A stretch of DNA of 64,000 nt from Sulfuritalea sp. (GTDB taxonomy: Bacteria; Pseudomonadota; Gammaproteobacteria; Burkholderiales; Rhodocyclaceae), in NCBI GenBank assembly GCA_016716965.1, contig JADJUP010000005.1:1-64000 (forward strand), read 5' to 3'. The notes under the pieces were generated by a model. It saw nothing but the letters and a program-made list of their open reading frames with translations. It searched no databases and was not told the DNA's origin. This document shows, piece after piece, positions 9,274 to 17,498 of the stretch. Position 1 is the stretch's first letter. Every line of letters starts with the position of its first letter. The translations under genes and the position numbers were made by a program.

Positions 9274-10757
9274 CGCCGTGCCTTGCTCTGCCTGCCGGGG
9301 ACGCCGCTTCGCGGGCCGGCAAGCGCCGACTTTGCGGCATCGAGGTCGGAGTAGGGATGGCGCGTGCCGGCGACCTCCTGGTAGGGCTCGTGCCCCTTGC
9401 CGGCCAGCAGGATCACGTCCCGCGCATCCGCAGTCGCGATGGCGGTGGCCACGGCCTGGTCGCGCGCTGCCTGTACCAGCGGCGCTGACTTCATGCCGGC
9501 GAGGATGGCGTCGATGATGGCCTGCGGATCCTCGCCGCGCGGGTTGTCGCTGGTGACCAGTACGCGATCGGCGAGACGTTCGGCAATCGCGCCCATCTGC
9601 GGCCGCTTGCCCGGGTCGCGCTCGCCGCCGCAACCGAACACGCAAATCAGCTCACCGCCACGCACCGTAGCCATTTCGCGCAGCACGCCGAGGACCTTTT
9701 CCATGGCATCCGGCGTATGCGCGTAATCGACTACGACCAGCGGCTGGCCGTGCCCGCCGAGCGCCTGCATGCGTCCCGGCGGCGGGTGGATGCCACGCAA
9801 TGCCCCGGCGATCGCGTCGAGTGATTCGCCGCGACTGAGGAGCGCGCCGGCGACGGCCAGCAGGTTGGACGCATTGAAGCGGCCCACCACCGGCGCCGCG
9901 ATGGTCACGCCGCGCAGTTCGAATTCGATTCCTGCCGCGCCCATGCGCAGGTCCTCGGCACGCAGGACGTCGTCGCATGCGGTGGCGGCATCACCCAGCG
10001 TGTAGCCCAGGGTCGGCAGCCGGCCGCGGAGGCGCTGCGCCAGCTCGATGCCGAATGGATCATCAAGATTGAGCACGGCGGCGCCGAGGCCTGGCATGGC
10101 GAACAGCCGCGCCTTGGCCGCCGCGTAGGCCTCCATGCTGCCGTGGTATTCGAGGTGGTCGCGCGTCAGGTTGGTGAATACCCCGACGTCGAAGGCGACG
10201 CCGTTCACCCGTCCCTGGTCGAGCCCGATCGAGGACACCTCCATCGCGCATGCCTGTGCGCCGTGCTCGACGAATCCCGCCAGCGCGGCATGCAGGGTGA
10301 TCGCGTCGGGCGTGGTGTTGGGCGACCCGGCCAGCGCATCGACGAAGCCATTGCCCAGCGTACCGACCACGGCGCAGCGCTTGCCCAGCCCGTCCATCGC
10401 CTGGGCGATCCACTGCGAGATCGAGGTCTTGCCGTTGGTGCCGGTAATGCCTGCGACCCAGAGCCTTTCGGAGGGACGACCATAGACAAGGTGCGCGATC
10501 TCGCCAGACAGCGCCGCGAGACCATTGACTTCCACCAGTACCGTATCGCCAGCGCCGACTTCCGTTGCGCCGCTGCGATTGGCTTCGGCAAGCACCGCCG
10601 CCGCACCCTGCGCAACCGCCTGCGCGATGAAATCGCGGCCATCGACGTGCGCGCCGGGAAAGGCAACGAAAACGTCGCCGGGCTGCACGCGGCGCGAATC
10701 GGCCGTCAGGCGGATCGGCGTAATGCCCTTTGACTTGAGTTGTTCGATGATCATCAT
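9270..10757 (-). CDS. murE: UDP-MurNAc-L-Ala-D-Glu--meso-diaminopimelate ligase
   Basis: Adds the third stem residue. 495 residues from ATG 10757 (a second ATG is the next codon). ATP loop GTNGKTS lies at 106-112; HLEYHGSMEAY carries the usual carbamylated-lysine region. The DNPR motif (SDNPRGEDP) is the known signature of enzymes that take meso-diaminopimelate instead of lysine, as expected for a Gram-negative. It starts 8 bases after the ftsI stop. The upstream extension of the frame to 11393 is antisense-like noise over ftsI. Confidence 0.96.
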   Translation of the reverse strand: MMIIEQLKSKGITPIRLTADSRRVQPGDVFVAFPGAHVDGRDFIAQAVAQGAAAVLAEANRSGATEVGAGDTVLVEVNGLAALSGEIAHLVYGRPSERLWVAGITGTNGKTSISQWIAQAMDGLGKRCAVVGTLGNGFVDALAGSPNTTPDAITLHAALAGFVEHGAQACAMEVSSIGLDQGRVNGVAFDVGVFTNLTRDHLEYHGSMEAYAAAKARLFAMPGLGAAVLNLDDPFGIELAQRLRGRLPTLGYTLGDAATACDDVLRAEDLRMGAAGIEFELRGVTIAAPVVGRFNASNLLAVAGALLSRGESLDAIAGALRGIHPPPGRMQALGGHGQPLVVVDYAHTPDAMEKVLGVLREMATVRGGELICVFGCGGERDPGKRPQMGAIAERLADRVLVTSDNPRGEDPQAIIDAILAGMKSAPLVQAARDQAVATAIATADARDVILLAGKGHEPYQEVAGTRHPYSDLDAAKSALAGPRSGVPGRQSKARR

Positions 10758-10765
10758 GGCGGCGC

Positions 10766-12499
10766 TCACATCTCTTCCCGTACCGGCTCGGCGGCCGTCA
10801 TCAGCAGCGGCGCCAACGGCGCGTCGGGGGCAATGCCCAGCGTGCGCAAACTGCCTGCCATGACCTGGGCAAACACCGGCGCGGCGACGTCGCCGCCGTA
10901 GTACTTGCCGTTGGACGGCTCGTCGACCATGACGGCGACGATCAGGCGCGGGTCGGACACCGGTGCGAAGCCGACAAAGGAGGCGACATAACGGTTGGCG
11001 TAAGCGCCGCTTTCGAGCTTGTGCGCAGTGCCCGTCTTGCCCGCGACGCGATAGCCGGGAATCTGCGCCTTTGGCGCGGTGCCGCCGGGACGCACAGCCA
11101 TTTCCAGCATGGCGCGCACTTCGCGCGCGGTCTGCGCCGAGAACACCTGCTTGCCGGAAGTCGGCGGCACCCCCACGCGCGACAGCGACAGCGGCAGCAG
11201 GTCGCCATCGCGGGCGAACGCCTGGTAGGCGCGCGCCAGCTGGATCAGGGTCACCGAGATGCCGTGGCCATAGGCCATGGTCGCCTGCTCGATCGGCTTC
11301 CAGGTCTTCGCCGGACGCAACCGGCCGCCCGCCTCGCCGGGGAATCCCAGCTTGAGGGGCGCACCGAAGCCGAGACTGTCGAACATCGCCCACATGTCCT
11401 CCGGCTTCATCGACAGCGCGAGTTTCGCCGAGCCGACGTTGGAAGACTTCTGGATCACCTGCGCCACGGTCAGGGTGCCGTGCATGTGCGCGTCATGGAT
11501 CGTCGCCGAGCCGATGGTCATCTTGCCCGGCGCGGTCTGGATCGGCGTGTCGAAGCGCACCTTGCCCTGTTCCAGCGCCAGCGCTGCGGTAAACGGCTTG
11601 AGCGTCGAGCCGGGCTCGAAGGTATCGGTCAGCGCCCGGTTGCGCAACTGCGCACCGGCCAGTTTGGTGCGATTGTTCGGGTTGTAGGTGGGCAGGTTGA
11701 CCAGGGCCAGGATCTCCCCGCTGTCGGCGTCGAGAACCACCACGCCACCGGCCTTGGCACGATGCTCGGCCAGCGCCTGCTTGAGGTGGGTATAGGCCAG
11801 GTACTGCACCTTCGAGTCGATGGCAAGCGCGATGTCCTTGCCGTCCAGCGGCGGACGTACGCTTTCGACATCCTCGACGACGTTGCCGCGCCGGTCCTTG
11901 ATCACGCGGCGACTGCCCGGCTTGCCGGCAAGCGCGCCATTGAAGGCCAGTTCGATGCCTTCCTGCCCGATGTCCTCGACGCCGGTGAAACCCAGCACGT
12001 GCGCCATGACCTCGCCGGCCGGGTAGTAGCGCCGATACTCGTTCTTTTGGTGGATTCCGGGCAAATTCAGCGAGCTGACCTTTTCCGCCGTTTCGGGCGA
12101 CAGTTGCCGTTTGACATAAACGAAGTCGCGCTCGACGGCAAGCTTGCGGTTGATTTCCTGCACGTCCATGCCGAGTAGGGCGGCCAGGTTGCGCGCCTGC
12201 GCAGGCGCCAGTTGCGCGTCCTCCGGAATCGCCCAGATCGACCGCACCGGGGTGGATACCGCCAGCACGTCACCATGGCGGTCGGTAATGCGTCCGCGCG
12301 TCGCGGAAATGTCGATCTGGCGTTCGAAGCGCGCACGCCCCTTGTCGCCGAGGAATTCGTTATTGAAGCCCTGCAGGTAGAGCGAACGCCCGATCAGCAA
12401 CGCAAAGGCACCCAGCAGCAACACCAGCACCAGACGCTGCCGCCACGGCGGCAATCGTTCGGAGAGCAGCGGGCTCCGGGCGAACTTGATCGGCTTCAT
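10766..12499 (-). CDS. ftsI: Peptidoglycan D,D-transpeptidase FtsI (PBP3)
   Basis: Septal transpeptidase that crosslinks peptidoglycan made by FtsW. 577 residues from ATG 12499: a short cytoplasmic tail, one membrane segment (about 21-44), the PBP dimerisation region (RGRITDRHGDVLA) and the transpeptidase domain. Catalytic motifs are GSTLK (297-301, nucleophile Ser298), SSN (352-354) and KTGT (488-491). It starts 7 bases after the ftsL stop. Length normal; no frame damage. Confidence 0.97.
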   Translation of the reverse strand: MKPIKFARSPLLSERLPPWRQRLVLVLLLGAFALLIGRSLYLQGFNNEFLGDKGRARFERQIDISATRGRITDRHGDVLAVSTPVRSIWAIPEDAQLAPAQARNLAALLGMDVQEINRKLAVERDFVYVKRQLSPETAEKVSSLNLPGIHQKNEYRRYYPAGEVMAHVLGFTGVEDIGQEGIELAFNGALAGKPGSRRVIKDRRGNVVEDVESVRPPLDGKDIALAIDSKVQYLAYTHLKQALAEHRAKAGGVVVLDADSGEILALVNLPTYNPNNRTKLAGAQLRNRALTDTFEPGSTLKPFTAALALEQGKVRFDTPIQTAPGKMTIGSATIHDAHMHGTLTVAQVIQKSSNVGSAKLALSMKPEDMWAMFDSLGFGAPLKLGFPGEAGGRLRPAKTWKPIEQATMAYGHGISVTLIQLARAYQAFARDGDLLPLSLSRVGVPPTSGKQVFSAQTAREVRAMLEMAVRPGGTAPKAQIPGYRVAGKTGTAHKLESGAYANRYVASFVGFAPVSDPRLIVAVMVDEPSNGKYYGGDVAAPVFAQVMAGSLRTLGIAPDAPLAPLLMTAAEPVREEM

Positions 12500-12506
12500 G
12501 CCTGCA

Positions 12507-12779
12507 TCACCTTGCCGGCCCGACGTCCACGGAGATAATCTGCCCCGGCGCCGGCTGCCGCATGCCCAGCTTGTCGCGCGCCAGCTTCTCGACCCGCACA
12601 TGGGCCGCCACGGTGCTCTGCTCCAGCTGCAACTGCCCGAATTCGACATCGAGGTCACGCATGCGTTTCTGCCCGGCTTCCAGCTCCGTAAACAGCTTGC
12701 GCGCGTGATGGTTGGAACTGACCAGCGACAGGGCGCAGCCGAGCAGGACCAGGATCAGCAGAAGGTTGAGCCGAGCCAA
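12507..12779 (-). CDS. ftsL: Cell division protein FtsL
   Basis: Small bitopic divisome protein that joins FtsB and FtsQ and activates FtsWI. 90 residues: an N-terminal membrane segment (about 3-21), then a coiled-coil-like periplasmic region (ARKLFTELEAGQKRMRDLDVEFGQLQLEQ) that is recognisable only by pattern and place. The start is a TTG at 12779 directly after the rsmH TAA; no ATG is available at the right place. Identity rests mainly on position between rsmH and ftsI, size and topology. Confidence 0.9.
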   Translation of the reverse strand: MARLNLLLILVLLGCALSLVSSNHHARKLFTELEAGQKRMRDLDVEFGQLQLEQSTVAAHVRVEKLARDKLGMRQPAPGQIISVDVGPAR

Positions 12780-13739
12780 TTAGTGGCCCCCACCGCTTGT
12801 CGGCCCGAGTACCGGTTCGAGCTTCTGCGCGATGCGCAGCACTGCGCTGCGGCAGCGCGGATTGGCCGCGACCTCGGCGTCCGACGGGAAAATGGCCTTG
12901 CCTACCAGCCTTGCAACCGGCTGCGGCAGTTCGACCGCGCGCAGCGGCACGCCCTTCGGCGGCTGCGGCGGTTGTGCCGCGTCGCGCAGGAAGCGCTTGA
13001 CGATGCGATCTTCGAGGGAATGAAAGCTGATTACGGCCATGCGTCCACCCGGTGCCAGTCGGTCGAGGGCCCGTGGCAGGACTAGCGACAGCTCCTCAAG
13101 CTCCCGATTGACGTGAATCCGTAAAGCCTGAAAGGTCCGCGTCGCCGGATGCTGGCCCGGTTCCCGCGTGCGGACTGTTTGCGCCACGAGCGCGGCAAGC
13201 TGTCCTGTCCCTGAAATACCGTGCTCGCCCCGAGCAGCAACAAGCGCCTTTGCAATCGCATGAGCAAACCGTTCTTCGCCATAGTCTCTGATCACCTTTT
13301 CTATTTCTGGTTGCGATGCCCGCGCCAGGAACTCAGCGGCGGTCTCCCCCTGCGTCGTATCCATGCGCATGTCCAGCGGCGCATCGAAACGAAAACTCAT
13401 GCCCCGTTCGGGCGTATTCAGTTGCGGCGACGAAACGCCGATGTCCAGCAACACGCCATCCACCTGCCCCACGCCCAATTTGTCCAGCACCGCGTCGAAG
13501 TCGCTGAACGCGGCATGGACCAGGGTGAATCGTGGATCCGCGATCGATGCGCCGGCCGCGATCGCCGCCGGGTCCCGATCCAGCGCGATCAGCCGCCCCT
13601 GCGGCCCGAGCGCGGCAAGGATTGCCCGGCTGTGCCCGCCGCGACCAAAGGTGGCATCGACGTAAATTCCATGGGGCTGTATCGCCAGCGCTGCCACCGA
13701 CTCGGCGAGCAGCACGCTGACGTGGGAATCGGCACTCAC
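12780..13739 (-). CDS. rsmH: 16S rRNA (cytosine1402-N4)-methyltransferase
   Basis: Methylates C1402 in the decoding centre of 16S rRNA with S-adenosylmethionine; formerly MraW. 319 residues from GTG 13739, which overlaps the mraZ stop as GTGA. Shows HVSVLLAE near the start, the SAM loop DATFGRGGHS, LLDIGVSSPQL, and the C-terminal FHSLEDRIVK motif. An in-frame extension upstream to 14057 is antisense-like and has no homology, so the GTG start is preferred. Confidence 0.96.
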   Translation of the reverse strand: MSADSHVSVLLAESVAALAIQPHGIYVDATFGRGGHSRAILAALGPQGRLIALDRDPAAIAAGASIADPRFTLVHAAFSDFDAVLDKLGVGQVDGVLLDIGVSSPQLNTPERGMSFRFDAPLDMRMDTTQGETAAEFLARASQPEIEKVIRDYGEERFAHAIAKALVAARGEHGISGTGQLAALVAQTVRTREPGQHPATRTFQALRIHVNRELEELSLVLPRALDRLAPGGRMAVISFHSLEDRIVKRFLRDAAQPPQPPKGVPLRAVELPQPVARLVGKAIFPSDAEVAANPRCRSAVLRIAQKLEPVLGPTSGGGH

Positions 13740-14182
13740 AACGCAAGGTTTTCCAGGCCCGGAGGCAGAAGCTTGTCGCCGACGGCGAAGATCGCATCCT
13801 GCTGCGCCTTCCAGCCGGCATCCGACCAGATTTCGAAGTGGCGGCCCTGGCCGATCAGCCAGATCTCCTTTTCCAGCCCCGCGTAGCGACGCAAGGAGGG
13901 CGAGAGCAGCAGTCGTCCGGCGCCGTCGAGTTCCACATCCTCGGCGAAGCCCACCAGCAGGCGGCGGACCATCGCGGCTTCGGGCTGCAAGCTGGATGCG
14001 GCCAGTATCTGGTCGCGGATCGGCTCCCAGGCCGGCCCGGGATAGAGCAGCAGGCAACGGTGCGGATGGGCGGTCACCACCAGACGGCCCTGACCGATCA
14101 CCGCCAGCGCGTCGCGGTGCCGGCTGGGCACCGCCATGCGGCCCTTGGCATCCAGATTCAGCGACGTCGCACCTTGGAACAT
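13736..14182 (-). CDS. mraZ: Transcriptional regulator MraZ
   Basis: First gene of the dcw cluster; a DNA-binding protein with two AbrB-like MraZ repeats that represses its own operon. 148 residues from ATG 14182, which follows a GGGGGAG ribosome site. First repeat begins FQGATSLNLDAKGRMAVPSRHRD; second is marked by VELDGAGRLLLSPSLR. Its predicted target boxes lie just upstream at 14227-14250. A longer frame start at 14251 is rejected because it would cover those boxes. Confidence 0.96.
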   Translation of the reverse strand: MFQGATSLNLDAKGRMAVPSRHRDALAVIGQGRLVVTAHPHRCLLLYPGPAWEPIRDQILAASSLQPEAAMVRRLLVGFAEDVELDGAGRLLLSPSLRRYAGLEKEIWLIGQGRHFEIWSDAGWKAQQDAIFAVGDKLLPPGLENLAL

Positions 14183-14226
14183 TCCGTCTCCCCCGGCAGG
14201 ATTCAGACCGTCAATCGACCTAATTT

Positions 14227-14250
14227 CCCACCTAACCCCACTAGAACCCA
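14227..14250 (-). promoter_or_regulatory. MraZ operator: three TGGG boxes with 10-bp spacing
   Basis: Read on the minus strand, the sequence is GTGGG-N5-GTGGG-N5-GTGGG. The TGGG cores occupy 14247-14250, 14237-14240 and 14227-14230, so the period is exactly 10 bp, one helical turn. This is the known arrangement of MraZ-binding repeats. The first box touches the proposed -10 hexamer, so bound MraZ would sit on the transcription start. Confidence 0.9.
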
Positions 14251-14278
14251 CTTTAAGACACTTTTTGACCTAGGTCAA
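14250..14278 (-). promoter_or_regulatory. Sigma70-type promoter of the dcw cluster
   Basis: On the minus strand TTGACC (14278-14273) is followed after 17 bases by TAAAGT (14255-14250). The -35 element is half of a perfect 14-bp palindrome TTGACCTAGGTCAA (14265-14278), which could be an additional regulator site. The transcript would start within the MraZ boxes and run into mraZ. Confidence 0.7.
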
Positions 14279-14407
14279 GGTTGAAAAGGGCTATTTTTCC
14301 AAGCGCAACAATGGCTTAGACGCGGGATTCGAGAATTTATGTGAGATTTTTTTCTCAATAAAATCAGTATGGATACGCGGCATACTGAATGTGGTTTATG
14401 AGAAGAC

Positions 14408-14436
14408 AGCGCTTGCCGGGGAGTTCCCCGGGCGCT
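14408..14436. repeat. Inverted repeat between psd and mraZ
   Basis: AGCGC/GCGCT outer arms and CCGGGGA/TCCCCGG inner arms form a strong hairpin about 85 bases downstream of the psd stop. No T run follows on either strand, so it is not a classical intrinsic terminator but may end psd transcription. The rest of 14183-14518 holds the dcw promoter region and shows no gene. Confidence 0.5.
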
Positions 14437-14518
14437 ACGCGCGGCAGAACCGGCGCGCATGGTTCAAGATGCCGGGAAGTGTCCCGGCGGAGCCGCGCCC
14501 CAGCGCGGCCGAGCTTGC

Positions 14519-15367
14519 TCAGGCGCGGTGCCGGCCCATTTCCTCGCCCATCCGGATCGCCCGTTGCGGCGCCCAGTCGGGATTGAAACCCAGTGTGTTC
14601 GCCGGAAACAGCATCACCACGGTCGAACCGAGCAGGAAGCGGCCCATTTCGTCACCCTGGCGGTAGTTCAGGTCCTGACCCTCGTAGTTCCAGTCGCGCA
14701 AGTGGCCGGGGCGCGGCGGATTCACCACGCCATGCCAGACCGTGGCCATGCTGCCGACGATGGTGGCGCCGACCAGCACCATGGCAAATGGCCCGTGTTC
14801 GCCCTCGAACACGCAGACCACCCGCTCATTTCGCGCAAAAAGCCCCGGCACGCCGCGCGCGGTCACCGGGTTCACCGAGAACAGCGCCCCCGGCACGTGG
14901 ATCATGCGCAGCAACCTGCCCGCGCAGGGCATGTGGATGCGGTGGTAGTCCTTCGGACTGAGGTACAGCGTGGCGAAATGGCCGTTCTCAAAACCTGCGG
15001 CCAGCGCGGCGTCGCCACCGACAAGCGCGGTCGTCGAATAACTGTGGCCTTTGGCCTGGAATATCTGGTCGCGCTCGATGGCGCCGAACTGGCTGATCGC
15101 GCCGTCGACCGGGCAGACGTAATCGGCAACGGCCAATGGCCGGACCCCCTGCTTCAGCGGTCGCGTGAAGAATTCGTTGAAGCTGGCATAACCGGCAATG
15201 TCGGGATTCGCCGCCTCGGCCATGTTGACGCCGTAGCGACCGACGAACCAGCGGATCACCGATGTCGTGACCGCTCCGGCCCGCGCTGCTGCAAAAGCAC
15301 CGGCCAGCCGGGTGAGCGCCTGTTTCGGCAGAAGATACTGGGGCAGGACGGCGAGGCGATCGGACAC
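14519..15367 (-). CDS. psd: Phosphatidylserine decarboxylase proenzyme
   Basis: Converts phosphatidylserine to phosphatidylethanolamine at the inner membrane. 282 residues. The LGST motif at 246-249 is the self-cleavage site, which leaves a pyruvoyl group on the new alpha chain; the conserved VCPVDGAISQFG and YHRIHMP segments are present, the latter with the catalytic His. Starts ATG 15367. Stands alone on the minus strand between htpX and the dcw cluster; the hairpin at 14408-14436 may end it. Confidence 0.95.
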   Translation of the reverse strand: MSDRLAVLPQYLLPKQALTRLAGAFAAARAGAVTTSVIRWFVGRYGVNMAEAANPDIAGYASFNEFFTRPLKQGVRPLAVADYVCPVDGAISQFGAIERDQIFQAKGHSYSTTALVGGDAALAAGFENGHFATLYLSPKDYHRIHMPCAGRLLRMIHVPGALFSVNPVTARGVPGLFARNERVVCVFEGEHGPFAMVLVGATIVGSMATVWHGVVNPPRPGHLRDWNYEGQDLNYRQGDEMGRFLLGSTVVMLFPANTLGFNPDWAPQRAIRMGEEMGRHRA

Positions 15368-15480
15368 GTTGTCGGTGGCGCGGAAAGGAGGCGCGGATTA
15401 TAGCGGCGCGGCCGCAACCGACGCTGCCGCCGACGCTTGGGCAGGACAGTGAATACCGACCGCCGCAACGGAGTGAAAAA

Positions 15481-15511
15481 GCAAAAAGGCCCCCGCGATT
15501 GGCGAGGGCCC
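15481..15511 (-). terminator. Intrinsic terminator after htpX
   Basis: On the minus strand GGCCCTCGC and GCGGGGGCC pair around a CAATC loop (one mismatch), directly followed by TTTTTGCTTTTT. It lies 27 bases after the htpX stop. The region up to psd (15368-15480) also has to carry the psd promoter, which I could not pinpoint. Confidence 0.85.
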
Positions 15512-15537
15512 GCACCGGCGCGTCCGCCGGGAGAGAA

Positions 15538-16420
15538 TCACCGGCCTTGGGCGGAGAGCGCGGCAATACGCTCTTCCATGCTCGGGTGGCTGGCAAACAG
15601 TGCCATCAGGCCCTTGCCACCCGCGATGCCGGAACTCGCGAGGCTCTTCGGCAGCGGCTCCACCGAAAGGCCGCCAAGCCTTTGCAGTGCCGAGATCATC
15701 GGCCGGGGCGAACCCATCAGGCCGGCGGCGCCGGCATCGGCGCGAAACTCGCGCTGGCGCGAGAACCAGGCGACGATGACGCTGGCAAGAATGCCGAACA
15801 GGATGTCGCAGACGATCACGGTGATCGTGTAGCCGATGCCGGGACCGGATGACTGGCTGTCGCCGCGCCGCAGGAAGCTGTCTACCAGGTAGCCGACGAT
15901 GCGCGAGACGAAGATGACAAAAGTATTGACCACGCCTTGGATCAGCGTCAGCGTCACCATGTCGCCATTGGCGACGTGGCTGACCTCGTGCGCCAGCACG
16001 GCCTCGACTTCCTCCCCGGCTCATGCCCTGCAACAGCCCGGTGGACACCGCTACCAGCGAGTTGTTCTTGCTCGGACCGGTGGCGAACGCATTCGGCGCG
16101 CCCTCGTAGATCGCCACTTCGGGCATCGCGATGCCGGCCTTTGTGGACTGCTTGCGCACGGTTTCGACCAGCCAGAACTCGGTCGAGGTCGACGGACTGT
16201 CGATGATGCGCGCGCCGGTCGACCACTTGGCAATCATCTTCGACATCGCCAGCGAAATGAAGGAGCCACCGAAACCCATGATGCCGGCGAATACCAGAAG
16301 CATGCCGAGGTTGAGGCCGTTGGCGGTCAAGTAACGGTTCACCCCCAGCACGCTGGCGGCGATCGACAACACCAGCATCACGGCGATGTTGGTGACCAGG
16401 AACAGCACGATGCGTTTCAT
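15538..16420 (-). CDS. htpX: Membrane zinc protease HtpX, one-base frameshift
   Basis: Membrane-bound M48 zinc protease of envelope stress and membrane protein quality control. The N-terminal half (MKRIVLFL start at 16420, two membrane segments, GLLQGMSR) and the C-terminal half beginning with the zinc motif HEVSH are in different frames. Reading CGGGAGGAAG instead of CGGGGAGGAAG near 16012-16016 restores ...MSREEVEAVLAHEVSH... and a 293-residue protein of normal length. The extra G lies in a run of four, typical of a sequencing error. ESTAQ-like Glu in RQREFRADAGAA completes the zinc site. A terminator follows. Confidence 0.88.
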
Positions 16421-16566
16421 TTCAATCTCCCGAAAAGACCCTGGCCGGAGCCGCACGCCGGCCGGGATCGGCCGACGGCACCTGTCGCCTTCGTCGTGAA
16501 GGCTTAGATGCAGCGATTCTACGGAAAATCAAGCTTCCGACTAACCGAACAATAAATGATGTTAAC

Positions 16567-16581
16567 TTCGTAAAATACGAA
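16567..16581. promoter_or_regulatory. Perfect palindrome before nhaR, likely LysR-type site
   Basis: TTCGTA-AAA-TACGAA ends one base before the nhaR start codon. It matches the T-N11-A dyad layout of LysR-type regulator sites, so autoregulation by the adjacent regulator is plausible. The AT-rich stretch 16530-16566 upstream (within a 160-base divergent gap with htpX) would carry the promoter; no clear hexamers were chosen. Confidence 0.6.
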
Positions 16582-16582
16582 A

Positions 16583-17494
16583 ATGAAATCGGCCGCGCTG
16601 AACTTTCACCACCTGCGCTACTTCTGGGTCGTCGCTCGCGAAGGCAGCGTCACGCGCGCCGCGCGCCGGCTCGGCGTGGCAGTGCAGACCATCAGCGTGC
16701 AGGTCGCCCGGCTCGAACAGTCGCTGGGCAAGGCGCTGCTGGTGCCGCAGGGCCGCCGCCTGGTGCCGACAGAGGCCGGACGGCTGGCGCTGGCCTACGC
16801 CGACCAGATCTTCCAACTCGGCGAACGCATGGACGCCGCGTTGCGCGAATCCGACGCGACGAACACCCTGCGACTTGCGGTCGGCATCTCCGATGCGCTG
16901 CCAAAACTGATCGCCTATCGCCTTATGGAGGCCGTATTCGACCTGCCTCAGCAGGTGCGCCTGGTCTGCCGGGAAGGCGAATTCGACACGTTGCTCGCTG
17001 AACTTGCACTGCATCGGCTCGATGTGGTGCTGACCGACCGACCGGCGCCGCACGGAGGCAACCTCAAGGTGTTCAGCCATGCGCTGGGCGACTTCGAAAT
17101 CACGCTCTTCGGGGCGCCGGCCCTGGCCGGGCGTTACCGCAAGAATTTTCCGCGCAGCCTCGATGCCGCGCCAATGCTGCTGCCCACCCGCGGCAACGCG
17201 CTGCGGGGACAAATTGAACGCTGGCAGGAAACCCATGACGTGGCGCCGCTGGTAGTCGGTGAATTCGAGGACAGCGCGCTGCTGACCACCTTCGGCCGTG
17301 CCGGCATCGGCCTCTTCCCGGCGCCTTCGGTGCTGGGTGCCGACATCGCGGCGCAACTCGGCGCCGAACCGGTCGGCGTAATGGACGAGGTCCGCGAGCA
17401 GTACTACGCGATTTCCAATGAGCGGCGCATCCGCCATCCTGCAGTAGAGGCGATCCGCAAGGCGCCGGTGAGCTGGAGCCCTCCTGCCGGATGA
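16583..17494 (+). CDS. nhaR: LysR-family transcriptional activator NhaR-like
   Basis: 303 residues. N-terminal winged helix-turn-helix (LNFHHLRYFWVVAREGSVTRAARRLGV, about 6-65) followed by a substrate-binding domain. The LNFHHLRYFWVVAREGS start and the RRIRHPAVEAI end are typical of the NhaR branch, which senses Na+ and activates antiporter genes. It ends five bases from the end of nhaD, which is convergent, supporting that assignment. Likely autoregulated through the palindrome at its start codon. Assignment to NhaR rather than a general LysR protein is by family resemblance plus context. Confidence 0.85.
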   Translation: MKSAALNFHHLRYFWVVAREGSVTRAARRLGVAVQTISVQVARLEQSLGKALLVPQGRRLVPTEAGRLALAYADQIFQLGERMDAALRESDATNTLRLAVGISDALPKLIAYRLMEAVFDLPQQVRLVCREGEFDTLLAELALHRLDVVLTDRPAPHGGNLKVFSHALGDFEITLFGAPALAGRYRKNFPRSLDAAPMLLPTRGNALRGQIERWQETHDVAPLVVGEFEDSALLTTFGRAGIGLFPAPSVLGADIAAQLGAEPVGVMDEVREQYYAISNERRIRHPAVEAIRKAPVSWSPPAG

Positions 17495-17498
17495 CGGC

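Noticed and set aside
14389..14666. Plus-strand frames in the mraZ-psd gap
   Set aside because: They run into psd antisense and cover a hairpin; no homology pattern.
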